Positions 34,135-43,698 of a stretch of 64,000 nucleotides of DNA are shown here, piece after piece. A program made the translations under genes and the position numbers. The stretch is from Chitinophagaceae bacterium UBA1930 (GTDB lineage Bacteria > Bacteroidota > Bacteroidia > Chitinophagales > Chitinophagaceae): NCBI GenBank assembly GCA_002337145.1, contig DDFK01000002.1, forward strand, positions 1,736,868 to 1,800,867, read 5' to 3'. Every line of letters starts with the position of its first letter. Position 1 is the stretch's first letter. Under the pieces are notes generated by a model. The model did not search any database. It saw only the letters and a list, made by a program, of their open reading frames with translations, and was not told the DNA's origin.

Positions 34135-35169
34135 ATGAAATTTGAAGCTGTTACTATAAAGGATATTGCGAAAGCATTGGGCCTATCCACATCTACCGTT
34201 AGCCGTGCATTGCGGGACAGCTATGAAATTAGTCCCGAAACCAAGAAAGTGGTGCTGGAATATGCCAAAGAAATCAATTACCGCCCCAACCCCATTGCCC
34301 TTAGCCTGAAGGAAAAGCGTAGCCGGTCCATTGGGATTGTTGTTAGCGAGATTGCCAACAGCTTTTTCTCGCAGGCAATTAATGGTATAGAGTCGGTGGC
34401 ACATGTTAATGGCTATAATGTAATCATTACACAGACGCATGAAAGCTATGAGAAGGAAATATCGAGCCTACAGTTCCTTTCGTCGCGAAGCGTGGATGGT
34501 TGCCTGCTTTCCGTTTCGACAGAGACAAAGGATTTTTCGCATATAACCGACCTGCATAATAGGGGAATGCACATTGTTGGCTTTGACCGTGTGGTGGAGG
34601 AAATGGATACCCATAAGGTTATTGTTGACAATTTTAAAGGTGCCTATGATGCAACCACGCATCTGATCAAGAATGGTTACAAAAAAATTGGGCACTTGTC
34701 AAACTCCGAGTACCTGTCCATTACCAAGGAACGTTTGGCGGGTTACAAAAAAGCCCTGGAAGACAATAAGATTGCCTATGATGAGAGCCTTGTAAGGCAG
34801 TGCATGCATGGCGGCATGATTTACGAAGAGGTGGAAGATGCCATGAATAAGTTCCTGAAGATGAAACAGCGGCCCGATGCCATTTTTGCTTCGGCCGACA
34901 AACTGACCACCAATTGTATGCGTTATTGCAAAGCCAAAAAAATAAAGATCCCGGACGAGATTGCGGTAGTTGGTTTCAGTAACCTTGATTTGACGGAGCT
35001 CCTCTCCCCTTCGTTGTCTGTTGTACGCCAACCTGCATTTGAAATGGGACGTGTGGCCGCAGAGCTTTTAATTAAAATGATTGAGGCCAAACGTGCCGTT
35101 ACCGATTTTGAAACAAGGGTGCTACCTACCGATTTGTTTGTTAGGGAAAGCAGTGCAAAAAAGAAATAG
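34135..35169 (+). CDS. LacI-family transcriptional regulator, probable pectin cluster switch
   Basis: 344 residues. The N-terminal helix-turn-helix is canonical: TIKDIAKALGLSTSTVSRAL, then the hinge YRPNPIALSLKEKRSRSIGI. A periplasmic-binding-protein-like sensor follows (SEIANSFFSQAINGIE, GFDRVVEEM, HLIKNGYKKIGHLSN, DAIFASADK and IAVVGFSN). It is divergent from the GH28-to-uxaC cluster and shares its promoter region, so it most likely controls that cluster in response to a uronate or 2-keto-3-deoxygluconate. The ligand is inferred. It ends in a strong hairpin terminator. Confidence 0.93.
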   Translation: MKFEAVTIKDIAKALGLSTSTVSRALRDSYEISPETKKVVLEYAKEINYRPNPIALSLKEKRSRSIGIVVSEIANSFFSQAINGIESVAHVNGYNVIITQTHESYEKEISSLQFLSSRSVDGCLLSVSTETKDFSHITDLHNRGMHIVGFDRVVEEMDTHKVIVDNFKGAYDATTHLIKNGYKKIGHLSNSEYLSITKERLAGYKKALEDNKIAYDESLVRQCMHGGMIYEEVEDAMNKFLKMKQRPDAIFASADKLTTNCMRYCKAKKIKIPDEIAVVGFSNLDLTELLSPSLSVVRQPAFEMGRVAAELLIKMIEAKRAVTDFETRVLPTDLFVRESSAKKK

Positions 35170-35195
35170 CAGAACAGAGCAATTTCAAAGAGCAA

Positions 35196-35240
35196 ACAAA
35201 AGCCAATAATGTGTAATTGCATTATTGGCTTTTGTTTTTT
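35196..35240. terminator. terminator after the LacI-type gene
   Basis: Perfect 16-bp arms ACAAAAGCCAATAATG/CATTATTGGCTTTTGT, loop TGTAATTG, followed by a T run on the plus strand. The minus side (TTTTGTTTG) could also stop the convergent small gene. Confidence 0.9.
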
Positions 35241-35273
35241 AGTACAATTATATTATCTGGTTTATTTTGACCA

Positions 35274-35825
35274 TTAGACCACTGTTAGTGTGGCGATTTT
35301 GCGTTTGCGACTGTTTTTGTAACCAATACCCACACCAATCATCAGTAATATACCTACACCACCATCAATGGGTATATCTACGGGGTCGTCTGGCGGTATA
35401 ACTGGGCCAGAGTTAATGGTATTGTCATCGATGGAAGTTGCAGATGATTGGTTCATCCTTGAAGAATCTATCAAAGGGTTACCGTATGCATCGTACAGTA
35501 CATTGCCCTGCACATCTGTGCGTAAGGGGTTACCCAAAGCATCCCTTGCCTGTTGCCTTCTTTGCAGGTTGTGCAGGTTCCTTGCCAAACGCATCCTGGC
35601 AGTATCGCTGTTGAGTATCTGGTCCGAAGGCAGCACACCCCATGTAGGGTCATTGTGTAAGGGCTCGCTGATCATGTTTTGTGAACTGTTCACGTTGCCC
35701 CATATAGGGCTTGTGTTGCCTGATGACTGAGCACCTGCACGCAACACAAAAGCCCCGACACAAAACGAGCAATACAGAAATGCGGTACGTGTTTTTTGTA
35801 TAATTGATACTATGTTACTCTGCAT
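35274..35825 (-). CDS. secreted small protein with PID-CTERM-like sorting tail
   Basis: 183 residues from ATG 35825 (an in-frame extension to 35885 precedes the signal peptide and is not used). An N-terminal hydrophobic segment ends in VLRAGAQ. The middle is polar and low in structure (SGNTSPIWGNVNSSQNM, NLQRRQQARDALGNPLRTD). The C-terminus has PVDIPIDGGVGILLMIGVGIG then KNSRKRK: an anchor-like hydrophobic stretch framed by PIDGG and a basic cluster. This matches what I recall of the predicted PID-CTERM sorting signal of Bacteroidota. It is encoded 93 bp downstream of the giant T9SS protein on the same strand. Confidence 0.78.
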   Translation of the reverse strand: MQSNIVSIIQKTRTAFLYCSFCVGAFVLRAGAQSSGNTSPIWGNVNSSQNMISEPLHNDPTWGVLPSDQILNSDTARMRLARNLHNLQRRQQARDALGNPLRTDVQGNVLYDAYGNPLIDSSRMNQSSATSIDDNTINSGPVIPPDDPVDIPIDGGVGILLMIGVGIGYKNSRKRKIATLTVV

Positions 35826-35918
35826 AAACAAATTGTGGGTTGTAAGCATACCTGCTTCTTTTCTTAATAAGGCCGGTATTTTCAAGGAAATATTGGTTGG
35901 CTATTTGACTGACATTTT

Positions 35919-38900
35919 CTATTGTTTTAGGAATGTCTGGATAAGCCGTATGCTTTCGCCCCCTTCCAATTTTATTTGATAGACGCCAGCACTCAACAGT
36001 TGCTTGCTGATTAGGAGGTTTTCGTTAAGGGCCCCGCCAGCATGTTGCAGGTTTTGGGTATAAACCGTTTGGCCAATGGCATTGGTGATGCTTATTTGAT
36101 AATTGCCTTTGGCCAACTCATTTATCTGCAGGCCAACCTGGTTGCCCACAATAGGGTTAGGATAAATGACCAATTGCCCAGCGGCTTTGCCAATGGTTAC
36201 TTTTGCGATTGGCGAGTAGTAAGCGTTGCCTGTGCTTTCCACTATTTTGATCCTGTAAAAATTGTTGCCGGTTATAGGCATGGCATCAAAACTGTTATAG
36301 TTGTTTGCTCCCGTTGCAACCAGTGTAGCAAGCTTGGTGAAATGAATCGCATCGCTGCTTTTTTCCACTTCATAGCGGGCAATATTGATTTCGTTGCTGC
36401 TTTGCCATTCTACCTGCACGCCACTGTTTTTTGCATAAGCCTTGATATTACTGATGGTTACGGGAAGTGTGGAGCTTTGTTTGAATACAATGCTGAACCT
36501 GTTGGCTGCTTTAGAAGCCGGGTCGGCCGTAGCAGTAAAATTGATTACGGTTGTATCACTTAAGCTGATAGGTGTACTGATGCCAGCAAAATTATCCTTC
36601 AAGAATGCAGTCAACCCGGGTGCATTAAAGTTGTCCGGTACCAGTTTCCATTGGTATGCCTGTGTCTTGAAACGGGCAATGGCCAACTGTATCGTGTCTG
36701 CTGCATCTACCAGTTTCCTCGCTTCAATACTCAGGAATTTATTGTCCCTTGTAATGGCCACATCTTCATCCCAGTTGTCAATCTGCTGTGCATCTTCCCC
36801 ATCAATACTGTTAGAGAAACCGTTGTTGAATACAGATGTCACACCGTCTGCACTTCTTACGGTTCCGGTATTATCGGTATAGTACAGCAATGCCTTTAAG
36901 GTTTCGGTCTGTGTGCCTGCCCTGTACACGTCCAGGTTGTTGGTGGTGCTTTTGTTGTTTTCTGTTATGCTTAGCGAAGGCGACATTATACCAACTTTTG
37001 CCTGTATAAAAAATGCCTGCCCGCTTTGAATGTCCCTTGTTAAGTTGGTGGCACCACCGCCTGTTGTGCCGCTTGTGTTTACAGTAACAAAACCACCACG
37101 GCTACCAATGTTAGGGTCCCATATAGTAATATAGTTCTCAAAATTCGTGGCATTGTTACCCGTGTACATACCACTTGACGCATCCCAGCGTATAGGCGAT
37201 GCAAAAGGGTTTGCAATGAGCGTAACATTACCATCACTTGATAAATTGTTCAATGTCTGGTCCCCTAGGGTCAATGTACCTTTTGCCCTTAATGTGGTAT
37301 TGCTACTGCCGTTTGCTGTATTGATGGTGGCTATATCATCCCTGTTGCCCCTTACAAACAACAGGTAACCTGTACCTGCATTCAAAGTATTTACATTGGT
37401 GTTCGTTATCAATGTCCATGCATCGGGGTTATAGGTGTAGGTGTACAAAGAACCTTGATTGGTTTGTGTTGCGTCAAAGCCGTTGCTGCTGCCACCCGAT
37501 CCCGTAATATGTGTACCGTAACCTGCGGCATCACTTGGCAGGTTTGTGTTTACCACACTGTTTGCCTTACCTTCCTGCCAGTTGGCATTGATGCTGGTGC
37601 TGGTGGTAACCATTGGTGCCAATAGCCTGTAGGCCCTGTTGTTGCTGGAGCTGATGTACCTTTCCACCGTTACATCGCCGCTGATATAGTTACCGCCAGA
37701 TGCACCAGGAGCAATCCTTGCCGTATTGGTGGCTGTGCTTCTCAAATGCAGGAAGCCGCCCGTGTTCAATGTGCCTGCTGTTGGTGTAAGCACATCTATC
37801 AATACCAGTTTATTGCCAAGTGTTACGCTACCGCTACTTGTTCTGTTGATGGTTAGGTTGCTGAGGATGTTCGTGGTGCCATCGGTTGTTTGATCGAACT
37901 TCAATGTACCAAGTGCACTTGTTCCTGTAATGGACACATTGGAAGCAGCACTACCTTTTAAGGAACCCGAGCCAGTAACTGTGCCTGCCAGTGTAAGCGT
38001 ATTGCCTGCAATAGACAGGTCGGTTGATAGGTTGAGTATTTCATTTATTGTTGCATTTCCGCTTAACGGTTTAGTGGCTGCATTGGATATGGTCAAATTC
38101 CTGTAATCACTTCTACTGGTTACTGTTTGTGTGCCGGAACTTGCATTGTATTCAATAGTAGAGCCCGATGCCAATGTAACAGTAGGTGAGTTTGTGGAAA
38201 CAATGGTTGTGGATGTACTTCCGGTTAATCCGTTGAGGTTGGCTGTTTTCAATACACCTTTTATGCTGGCCGTGCTTGAAGCTGCAAAAGAAAATGTTTT
38301 GTCTGCCCCATCCAAAGAACCGTTGGATGCAACCGTTAAATTGGAAAGGCCAGTAACATTGCCACTGGCAACAGCATCACCTGCAATTGCTGCATTAAGT
38401 ATATCTCCCGCAAATGAAGGTATTGCACTTGTTGGGTTTGCGATCACCACAATATCGTCCAGGGCAAATTCATCACGGCTACCTGTGCCGCTTACATCCG
38501 TACCCGACCATCTTAAATAATAGTAGCCTGTTGCCGGTATATTTAAGCCAGTTATCTTGATAACCCTGTAATACATTTTCCAGCTCAAGGCATCTGCTGC
38601 AACAATAGAAGCAATATCTGCATCTGTATTGGCAGTTGTATAACTGCTATTGTTTGTTGAATAAGAGAAATTGAAAGAGTTGCTTCTTGCCTGGTCGTTA
38701 TTGATATATACTTTGTATGCAATGGACAAAGAAGTAATGGGAGCACCTGTTGCATTTTGCATTCTTAAAGTAAGTGTACCCGGTGCCCAGTCGTTACCAC
38801 CTGGCTGAAAGCCAAGTGCACGGTTAACGCCTGCCGTAACGTCCACATCAAACCCATACGTACCGCCTGTTGTTACACCGCCTGCACTTGCCCCACGAGC

Positions 38901-41900
38901 ATAATCACCCGTTGTGTTAGAAGCTCCAAAAGCCAGGTCGCCATCGCTCCAACCGGTTACTGCCCATGCATCAGAGTTCAGTTGCCCTGCTGCCAAAGAA
39001 GCTGTAGGGTTGAATCCGGCCCCGGTAAAAGCACCGTTATTCACGCCACTTAAAGTATTGTCAAAGTCAATTGTATAAGTTGTATTGGTGGCGCTGATTT
39101 GCAAGCCTACTGTTGGGTTACTGTTCACATCAAATGCACTTGACTCTAAGCTGGAAGTAATACCTGTAGAAGAAGCTGTCAACTTATTTCCAGTTGCAGC
39201 AGCACCAAAAACCAGGTTGCTGAATGTGGCAATACCCGCAACGGCATTTACAGAGCTTGTTGCACCGCTGTATGTTGCCGAACCTGTAGTAACAGCCAAT
39301 GCAACCGAAGCTACAAAGTCAAGGTCAAGGTTGCCGTTTACATCCACACCGCTTATTGTAACAGATGGGCTTATTGCCACCCCAATTGTGGTACTACTTG
39401 GCTGCTGTACAAACGCAAGCTTTGTTGCTACAACAGCAATAACGTTTTCAATATTATTAGCAGTGCTAATAGCAGGGAAACTGCTATTCTTTTCGGAACT
39501 GGTTCCATCTGTTACCGTGGTGAAATTGCCTTGGGACAATTGAAACTGGAAATCGTCCCCATCATCATTGCCCGTACCAAGTGTTTCATTCAAGGATATT
39601 TTTAACGAAAGCGTTTTGCTGGTATTGTCTGCAACAGAAACAGTAAGGCCAGAGAAAATGATGGATGATGCGGTGATGCTTGTTGCCGTTGCAACCAAGG
39701 TTGAACCATCAAACAATGCAGCAGTTTTAATAGCAGTGTTCCATGTAACGGCGTTACCGGCAGCAGCCGTAAATGTAATGCCTGATACTTTGGTAGGCAA
39801 CAGGTCCAGGTCATTTAAGCTTGCTCCTCCATCCTGTATGGTTATTTGCCAAACCTGTATACCTGTTGAGGAAGTGAGCGGAGCAGGGTCATTTATCAAA
39901 GAAGAAATAGAAGCCGGTGAAGAGGCAGGAACCGCAACCACATCGGAAGATGCGGAAACAGTAGTGGCATTCGCAGTAAGTATAGTGGGTGCGGTATAGT
40001 AATTTTTGGTTGCATTGTTGGTTCCATCCCAACCAAACGGTATGATGGCATAATAATAATTAGTGGCGGATGACAGGGAAGATATGGCTCTGGACACGGC
40101 TGCTGCATTTGTCTCTGTTGCGGCAACGGTACCATCACCAATGGTAGCCCCATTGGCATAAGACTGCCCATCGGTAGGTGTACCTGTTGGTGCCGAGCCT
40201 ATTTTCTGTAATATCAAATAACCCGAAGCGTTTGTAATTGTATTTGCGGCACTATATGCAAGATTGATGGAAGTAGATGATGCAGCCGTAGCTGTAAAGC
40301 TTGCAGGATGTGCCAATGGCTCCAAGGATAGCGTGAAGTTTATGCCGCTACTTACACCTGTTAACAGGTAACTGGAACCGGCACCAGAGCCATTGTAGCT
40401 GAATACGCGGTAACGGTATTCTGTACCTGCACTGAGACTACTTTGTGCTACGGTTAAACTATTACCAACATATACTACCGTACTACTGTTGATGGCATCG
40501 CCGGCAATATAGCCTGTTCCGTCAACTGGGTTATCGGGCGTGTTTGCTCCCGATCTTCTTATGACAATATAACCATCCGGGGCAGGACTTGCAGCCGTCC
40601 AGTTTACATCAAAAGAAGAAGTGGTGGTGTTGGCAAAAGTTGGCGTACCTGCATTGGCAGTAGGCTTTGTTGCCAGTGTTTGCTTGTTACCAGTAGCAGG
40701 TGTTGTTGTTAAATAGTTGATGGTGGTGCTACTTCCGTTAAATTCATATACGGCCACATAATAAAGTGTATTGGCTGTTAAACCAGTAACGCCCACACTT
40801 GTTGCATTACTTGCAAGCACTACTTTATTGTCTGAACTTGGCCCCAGACCTGTACCCGAAGTAAATAAGGTATTGGCAGTATAAGCGGTTCCATCAACCG
40901 GAACAAAATCAACCGCACTACCCTGTCTTACTACAACCAGCCTTCCCGAACCGCCAGTACCCGCATTGAAATTAATGGTAAACCCACTACTGGATAATGA
41001 AGAAAAAGTTACGGAATTGGCTTGTACCGATGGCTCTATAGACAAAGTTGAAGTAGAAGCCGATGATGCTTTTGCGGAATAATTTGTTGTGGAACCTGTA
41101 CCATTGTATTCATATACATCAAAAGCATAGGCAGTAGCTGCAGTAAGGTTAGTTATAGATACAGTTGAACCCGTACCATTGTACACTACTATATTGCCTG
41201 TACCTGTAGTGGTGCTACCTGTAAAGCTTCCTGTGGCAGAAGGCGTATAGGTAGTACCCACTGTTGGGGCAACTGCTGTGGTTGCATTCAGCCTTGCAAC
41301 AACAATACGTCCTGTGCCACCACCATTTGTCCAGCCAACATCCATTGTGGTTGTATTCCTGTTGCTGCCCACTACCGATGATGCTACAGAAGGCACGCTT
41401 GCTAAAACGGTAAATGAGCTGCTTGTTCCTGCTGTTAAAGCATCGCCACTTGTACGTGTGGCCGTAAGGGTAACACCAGTGCCATCAGTAGATAAAGTAA
41501 CACCGGACACAACTACCTGGTTGGTGCCTGCGGTAATGGAACCTGTTGTAGTACCGCCAATGGAGCCACCTCCTGTATTGCTTAAAGTAAATCCGGTTGT
41601 TGCAACAACATTGGAAGCTGTGCTGGTACCATCTTGCGACTGCACAGTAACACTGAAAGTGCTGCCCGCTATTGGAGAAGTGGGGCTGATGGAAGTGATG
41701 GCAAGTTTTGTTGGTGTGGAAGATGATGTGCCCTCGACTGTAACATCATCAATCCTGTAGTTACCATTATTGGTTGCAGCTGATGACCATCTTAATCTAA
41801 GATTTGATTGACCGCTAGCACCTGAAGGTAAAGCTATTTTTGTACCACTATTTACCAATGCCCAAGCATTTCCGTTTGCAGAATATGTATACGAAACATT

Positions 41901-42287
41901 ATTCCAAGTAGTGCCATCAGAACTCCATTGAAATACAATTGTACCATTAAACGCAGTAGTCCCTCTACCACCCCACAAAATTGTTATTGAAGAGTAACCT
42001 ACAGTGGATAAATTATTTGAATAAGTAAGTGTATGTGTAGTGCCGTTTGTTCCTGTACCATTAAATAAGGCATTAGCACCACCAGAAGCACCTGTATATG
42101 TGGAAGAAGCAGAAGCTGTGCTACCATTCCAACCATTAGTAGTATTTGAACTAGTCCATCCAGTCGGTAATACAGCGTTTGTAGTTCCAAAAGTTTCTGT
42201 AAACAGGTTTGTCTGCCCCCATCCTTTTGCCAATCCCAAAAACAGAAACAGTCCTAACAAAAAACTTTTAAATGAAAACTTACGCAT
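35919..42287 (-). CDS. giant secreted multi-domain protein with T9SS type A sorting domain
   Basis: 2122 residues from ATG 42287; a frame extension to 42380 precedes the signal peptide (FLLGLFLFLGLAKGWGQ). Order: jelly-roll-like N-domain (about 25-185, FTETFGTTN to YRIDDVTVEG), a bacterial Ig-like region (about 190-295), four tandem fibronectin-III-like repeats (about 297-415, 416-540, 541-655, 656-770), more Ig-like modules, a second jelly-roll domain with RDEFALDDIVV, a region with GDVTVERYISSSNNRAYRLL, and a C-terminal domain (about 2035-2122) with VIYPNPI and GVYQIKLEGG. That last domain is the type A signal for T9SS export and surface anchoring. It is Thr/Ser/Gly-rich. Likely an adhesin or surface structural protein; no catalytic site was seen. 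Confidence 0.9.
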   Translation of the reverse strand: MRKFSFKSFLLGLFLFLGLAKGWGQTNLFTETFGTTNAVLPTGWTSSNTTNGWNGSTASASSTYTGASGGANALFNGTGTNGTTHTLTYSNNLSTVGYSSITILWGGRGTTAFNGTIVFQWSSDGTTWNNVSYTYSANGNAWALVNSGTKIALPSGASGQSNLRLRWSSAATNNGNYRIDDVTVEGTSSSTPTKLAITSISPTSPIAGSTFSVTVQSQDGTSTASNVVATTGFTLSNTGGGSIGGTTTGSITAGTNQVVVSGVTLSTDGTGVTLTATRTSGDALTAGTSSSFTVLASVPSVASSVVGSNRNTTTMDVGWTNGGGTGRIVVARLNATTAVAPTVGTTYTPSATGSFTGSTTTGTGNIVVYNGTGSTVSITNLTAATAYAFDVYEYNGTGSTTNYSAKASSASTSTLSIEPSVQANSVTFSSLSSSGFTINFNAGTGGSGRLVVVRQGSAVDFVPVDGTAYTANTLFTSGTGLGPSSDNKVVLASNATSVGVTGLTANTLYYVAVYEFNGSSTTINYLTTTPATGNKQTLATKPTANAGTPTFANTTTSSFDVNWTAASPAPDGYIVIRRSGANTPDNPVDGTGYIAGDAINSSTVVYVGNSLTVAQSSLSAGTEYRYRVFSYNGSGAGSSYLLTGVSSGINFTLSLEPLAHPASFTATAASSTSINLAYSAANTITNASGYLILQKIGSAPTGTPTDGQSYANGATIGDGTVAATETNAAAVSRAISSLSSATNYYYAIIPFGWDGTNNATKNYYTAPTILTANATTVSASSDVVAVPASSPASISSLINDPAPLTSSTGIQVWQITIQDGGASLNDLDLLPTKVSGITFTAAAGNAVTWNTAIKTAALFDGSTLVATATSITASSIIFSGLTVSVADNTSKTLSLKISLNETLGTGNDDGDDFQFQLSQGNFTTVTDGTSSEKNSSFPAISTANNIENVIAVVATKLAFVQQPSSTTIGVAISPSVTISGVDVNGNLDLDFVASVALAVTTGSATYSGATSSVNAVAGIATFSNLVFGAAATGNKLTASSTGITSSLESSAFDVNSNPTVGLQISATNTTYTIDFDNTLSGVNNGAFTGAGFNPTASLAAGQLNSDAWAVTGWSDGDLAFGASNTTGDYARGASAGGVTTGGTYGFDVDVTAGVNRALGFQPGGNDWAPGTLTLRMQNATGAPITSLSIAYKVYINNDQARSNSFNFSYSTNNSSYTTANTDADIASIVAADALSWKMYYRVIKITGLNIPATGYYYLRWSGTDVSGTGSRDEFALDDIVVIANPTSAIPSFAGDILNAAIAGDAVASGNVTGLSNLTVASNGSLDGADKTFSFAASSTASIKGVLKTANLNGLTGSTSTTIVSTNSPTVTLASGSTIEYNASSGTQTVTSRSDYRNLTISNAATKPLSGNATINEILNLSTDLSIAGNTLTLAGTVTGSGSLKGSAASNVSITGTSALGTLKFDQTTDGTTNILSNLTINRTSSGSVTLGNKLVLIDVLTPTAGTLNTGGFLHLRSTATNTARIAPGASGGNYISGDVTVERYISSSNNRAYRLLAPMVTTSTSINANWQEGKANSVVNTNLPSDAAGYGTHITGSGGSSNGFDATQTNQGSLYTYTYNPDAWTLITNTNVNTLNAGTGYLLFVRGNRDDIATINTANGSSNTTLRAKGTLTLGDQTLNNLSSDGNVTLIANPFASPIRWDASSGMYTGNNATNFENYITIWDPNIGSRGGFVTVNTSGTTGGGATNLTRDIQSGQAFFIQAKVGIMSPSLSITENNKSTTNNLDVYRAGTQTETLKALLYYTDNTGTVRSADGVTSVFNNGFSNSIDGEDAQQIDNWDEDVAITRDNKFLSIEARKLVDAADTIQLAIARFKTQAYQWKLVPDNFNAPGLTAFLKDNFAGISTPISLSDTTVINFTATADPASKAANRFSIVFKQSSTLPVTISNIKAYAKNSGVQVEWQSSNEINIARYEVEKSSDAIHFTKLATLVATGANNYNSFDAMPITGNNFYRIKIVESTGNAYYSPIAKVTIGKAAGQLVIYPNPIVGNQVGLQINELAKGNYQISITNAIGQTVYTQNLQHAGGALNENLLISKQLLSAGVYQIKLEGGESIRLIQTFLKQ

Positions 42288-42522
42288 CAAAAAGTTACGG
42301 GTAGCAGCTATACGCATACACGGATGTATTAAATTCAGAAATGGGGTTACATTTTCAACAGTGGGCAGCAAAAATGCCATAAATCAAACAACAATATGCT
42401 GACCCATTGTTATCAAATTATCAATTAAACAGAAATAAATATAATTGGTAAAACGGGAACTAGGTGCATCCAAAAAGACATTTTATCGCCCATCCATTGC
42501 CAGCCGTACAACTACTTGATAA

Positions 42523-43569
42523 TTAACTTATATCAATCACCCGCTTCTCTCTGCCGCTGCTATACGCCGCTTCAATAATCCGTATTACTGCCAGCCCGTC
42601 TTCGGCTGTTACAGGCACGGGTTGGTTATGTGCAATAGCTTGATAAATGCCTTCATAATAATCCAGGTACTGGCCACGTTGCGATGGGATGATTTCACGG
42701 ATCACTACACCATCTTTTTCAGTATGCAACAGCCCCCATTCAATTGTATCTTCCACACCCCAGTTGGCTTCATCGGGCTTCCTCTCCGCAAGCAGGGCAA
42801 CTTCTTGCCCATTTGTTTTTGGCTTAATAAAAGTGCCCTTGCTACCATGAATAATATAACCGATTGATGCTTCTCTTGCCAGCAGCGTGCTTTTTAAACG
42901 TACCCTTACATTCGGGTAATAGAATAGTATCTCAAAATAATCATCCACTTTACTGATGGGGCGTATGATCTTTATATCGGCAAAAACCGCATCGGGAAAA
43001 CCGAACAGTTGCAAGGCCTGGTCAATTAAATGTGCACCTAAGTCATATACGATACCAGTGCCCAATACAGGTTCTTCTTTGTGCAGCTTATAACTCAAGG
43101 CTTCGGTAAAACGGTCGTAATGAATCTCTGCTTCCACTACATTGCCCAGTAATTTTTCATCCAGTACTTTTTTCACGGTCCTGTAATCGCTGTCGTACCT
43201 GCGGTTCTGGTATGCAGACAGTACCAAATTCCTTTCTTTCGCCAATGCAATCAGTTCCTCCCCTTCTGCAACCGTTACGGTAAAAGGTTTTTCCAGCACC
43301 ACATGCTTATTGGCAAGCAATGCTTTCTTTGCATAATCGTAATGGGTAATATTGGGCGTGTTCACAATCACCAGGTCAATGGTTTCATTTGCAAGCAATG
43401 CTTCATAGCTATCGTACGAAACCGCATCCGGATAAAAGCCCTGTATGATCTTTTTGCTCCGCTCCCATGCCCCGCACAATTTAAAGCCTTGATGCAGTTC
43501 AATAAAAGGTGCATGGAACAGTTTGCCCGACATGCCAAAGGAACAAAGTGCCGTGTTTATAGGTTTCAT
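42523..43569 (-). CDS. Gfo/Idh/MocA-family NAD(P)-dependent oxidoreductase
   Basis: 348 residues. An N-terminal Rossmann domain (INTALCSFGMSGKLFHAPF), then IDLVIVNTPNITHYDYAKKAL, the catalytic-lysine motif HVVLEKPFTVT and a C-terminal sheet domain with GTGIVYDLGAHLIDQALQL, carrying the conserved Asp/His. The first glycine motif is atypical (GMSGK rather than GxGxxG), as in the YdgJ-like branch of the family. Substrates are usually sugars or inositols. It is not obviously linked to the giant surface protein or the acetyltransferase gene. Confidence 0.9.
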   Translation of the reverse strand: MKPINTALCSFGMSGKLFHAPFIELHQGFKLCGAWERSKKIIQGFYPDAVSYDSYEALLANETIDLVIVNTPNITHYDYAKKALLANKHVVLEKPFTVTVAEGEELIALAKERNLVLSAYQNRRYDSDYRTVKKVLDEKLLGNVVEAEIHYDRFTEALSYKLHKEEPVLGTGIVYDLGAHLIDQALQLFGFPDAVFADIKIIRPISKVDDYFEILFYYPNVRVRLKSTLLAREASIGYIIHGSKGTFIKPKTNGQEVALLAERKPDEANWGVEDTIEWGLLHTEKDGVVIREIIPSQRGQYLDYYEGIYQAIAHNQPVPVTAEDGLAVIRIIEAAYSSGREKRVIDIS

Positions 43570-43604
43570 AAAGTATAATATTAATGGTTGGATGTTTAAG
43601 GTTT

Positions 43605-43698
43605 AATGGTGTTGGTATTTGGGATTTGGTTTATTGGTATTTGGTTATTAGTTATTGGTTTATTGGTATCGGAATTTGGAATTTCCTAACTGGAATTT
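43605..43698. repeat. imperfect tandem repeat of TTATTGGTATTTGG type
   Basis: Intergenic text with several near-copies of a 13-14 base unit (GGTATTTGG, TTATTGGTATTTGG, TTATTAGTTATTGG, TTATTGGTATCGG), then GGAATTTGGAATTTCC, which matches the yajQ-side repeat at 19.7 kb. It lies just beyond the GNAT stop. Confidence 0.55.

Noticed and set aside
36042..42402. Several long frames on the plus strand opposite the giant protein
   Set aside because: They mirror the low-complexity Thr/Ser codons of the real gene and have no signal peptide or family resemblance.
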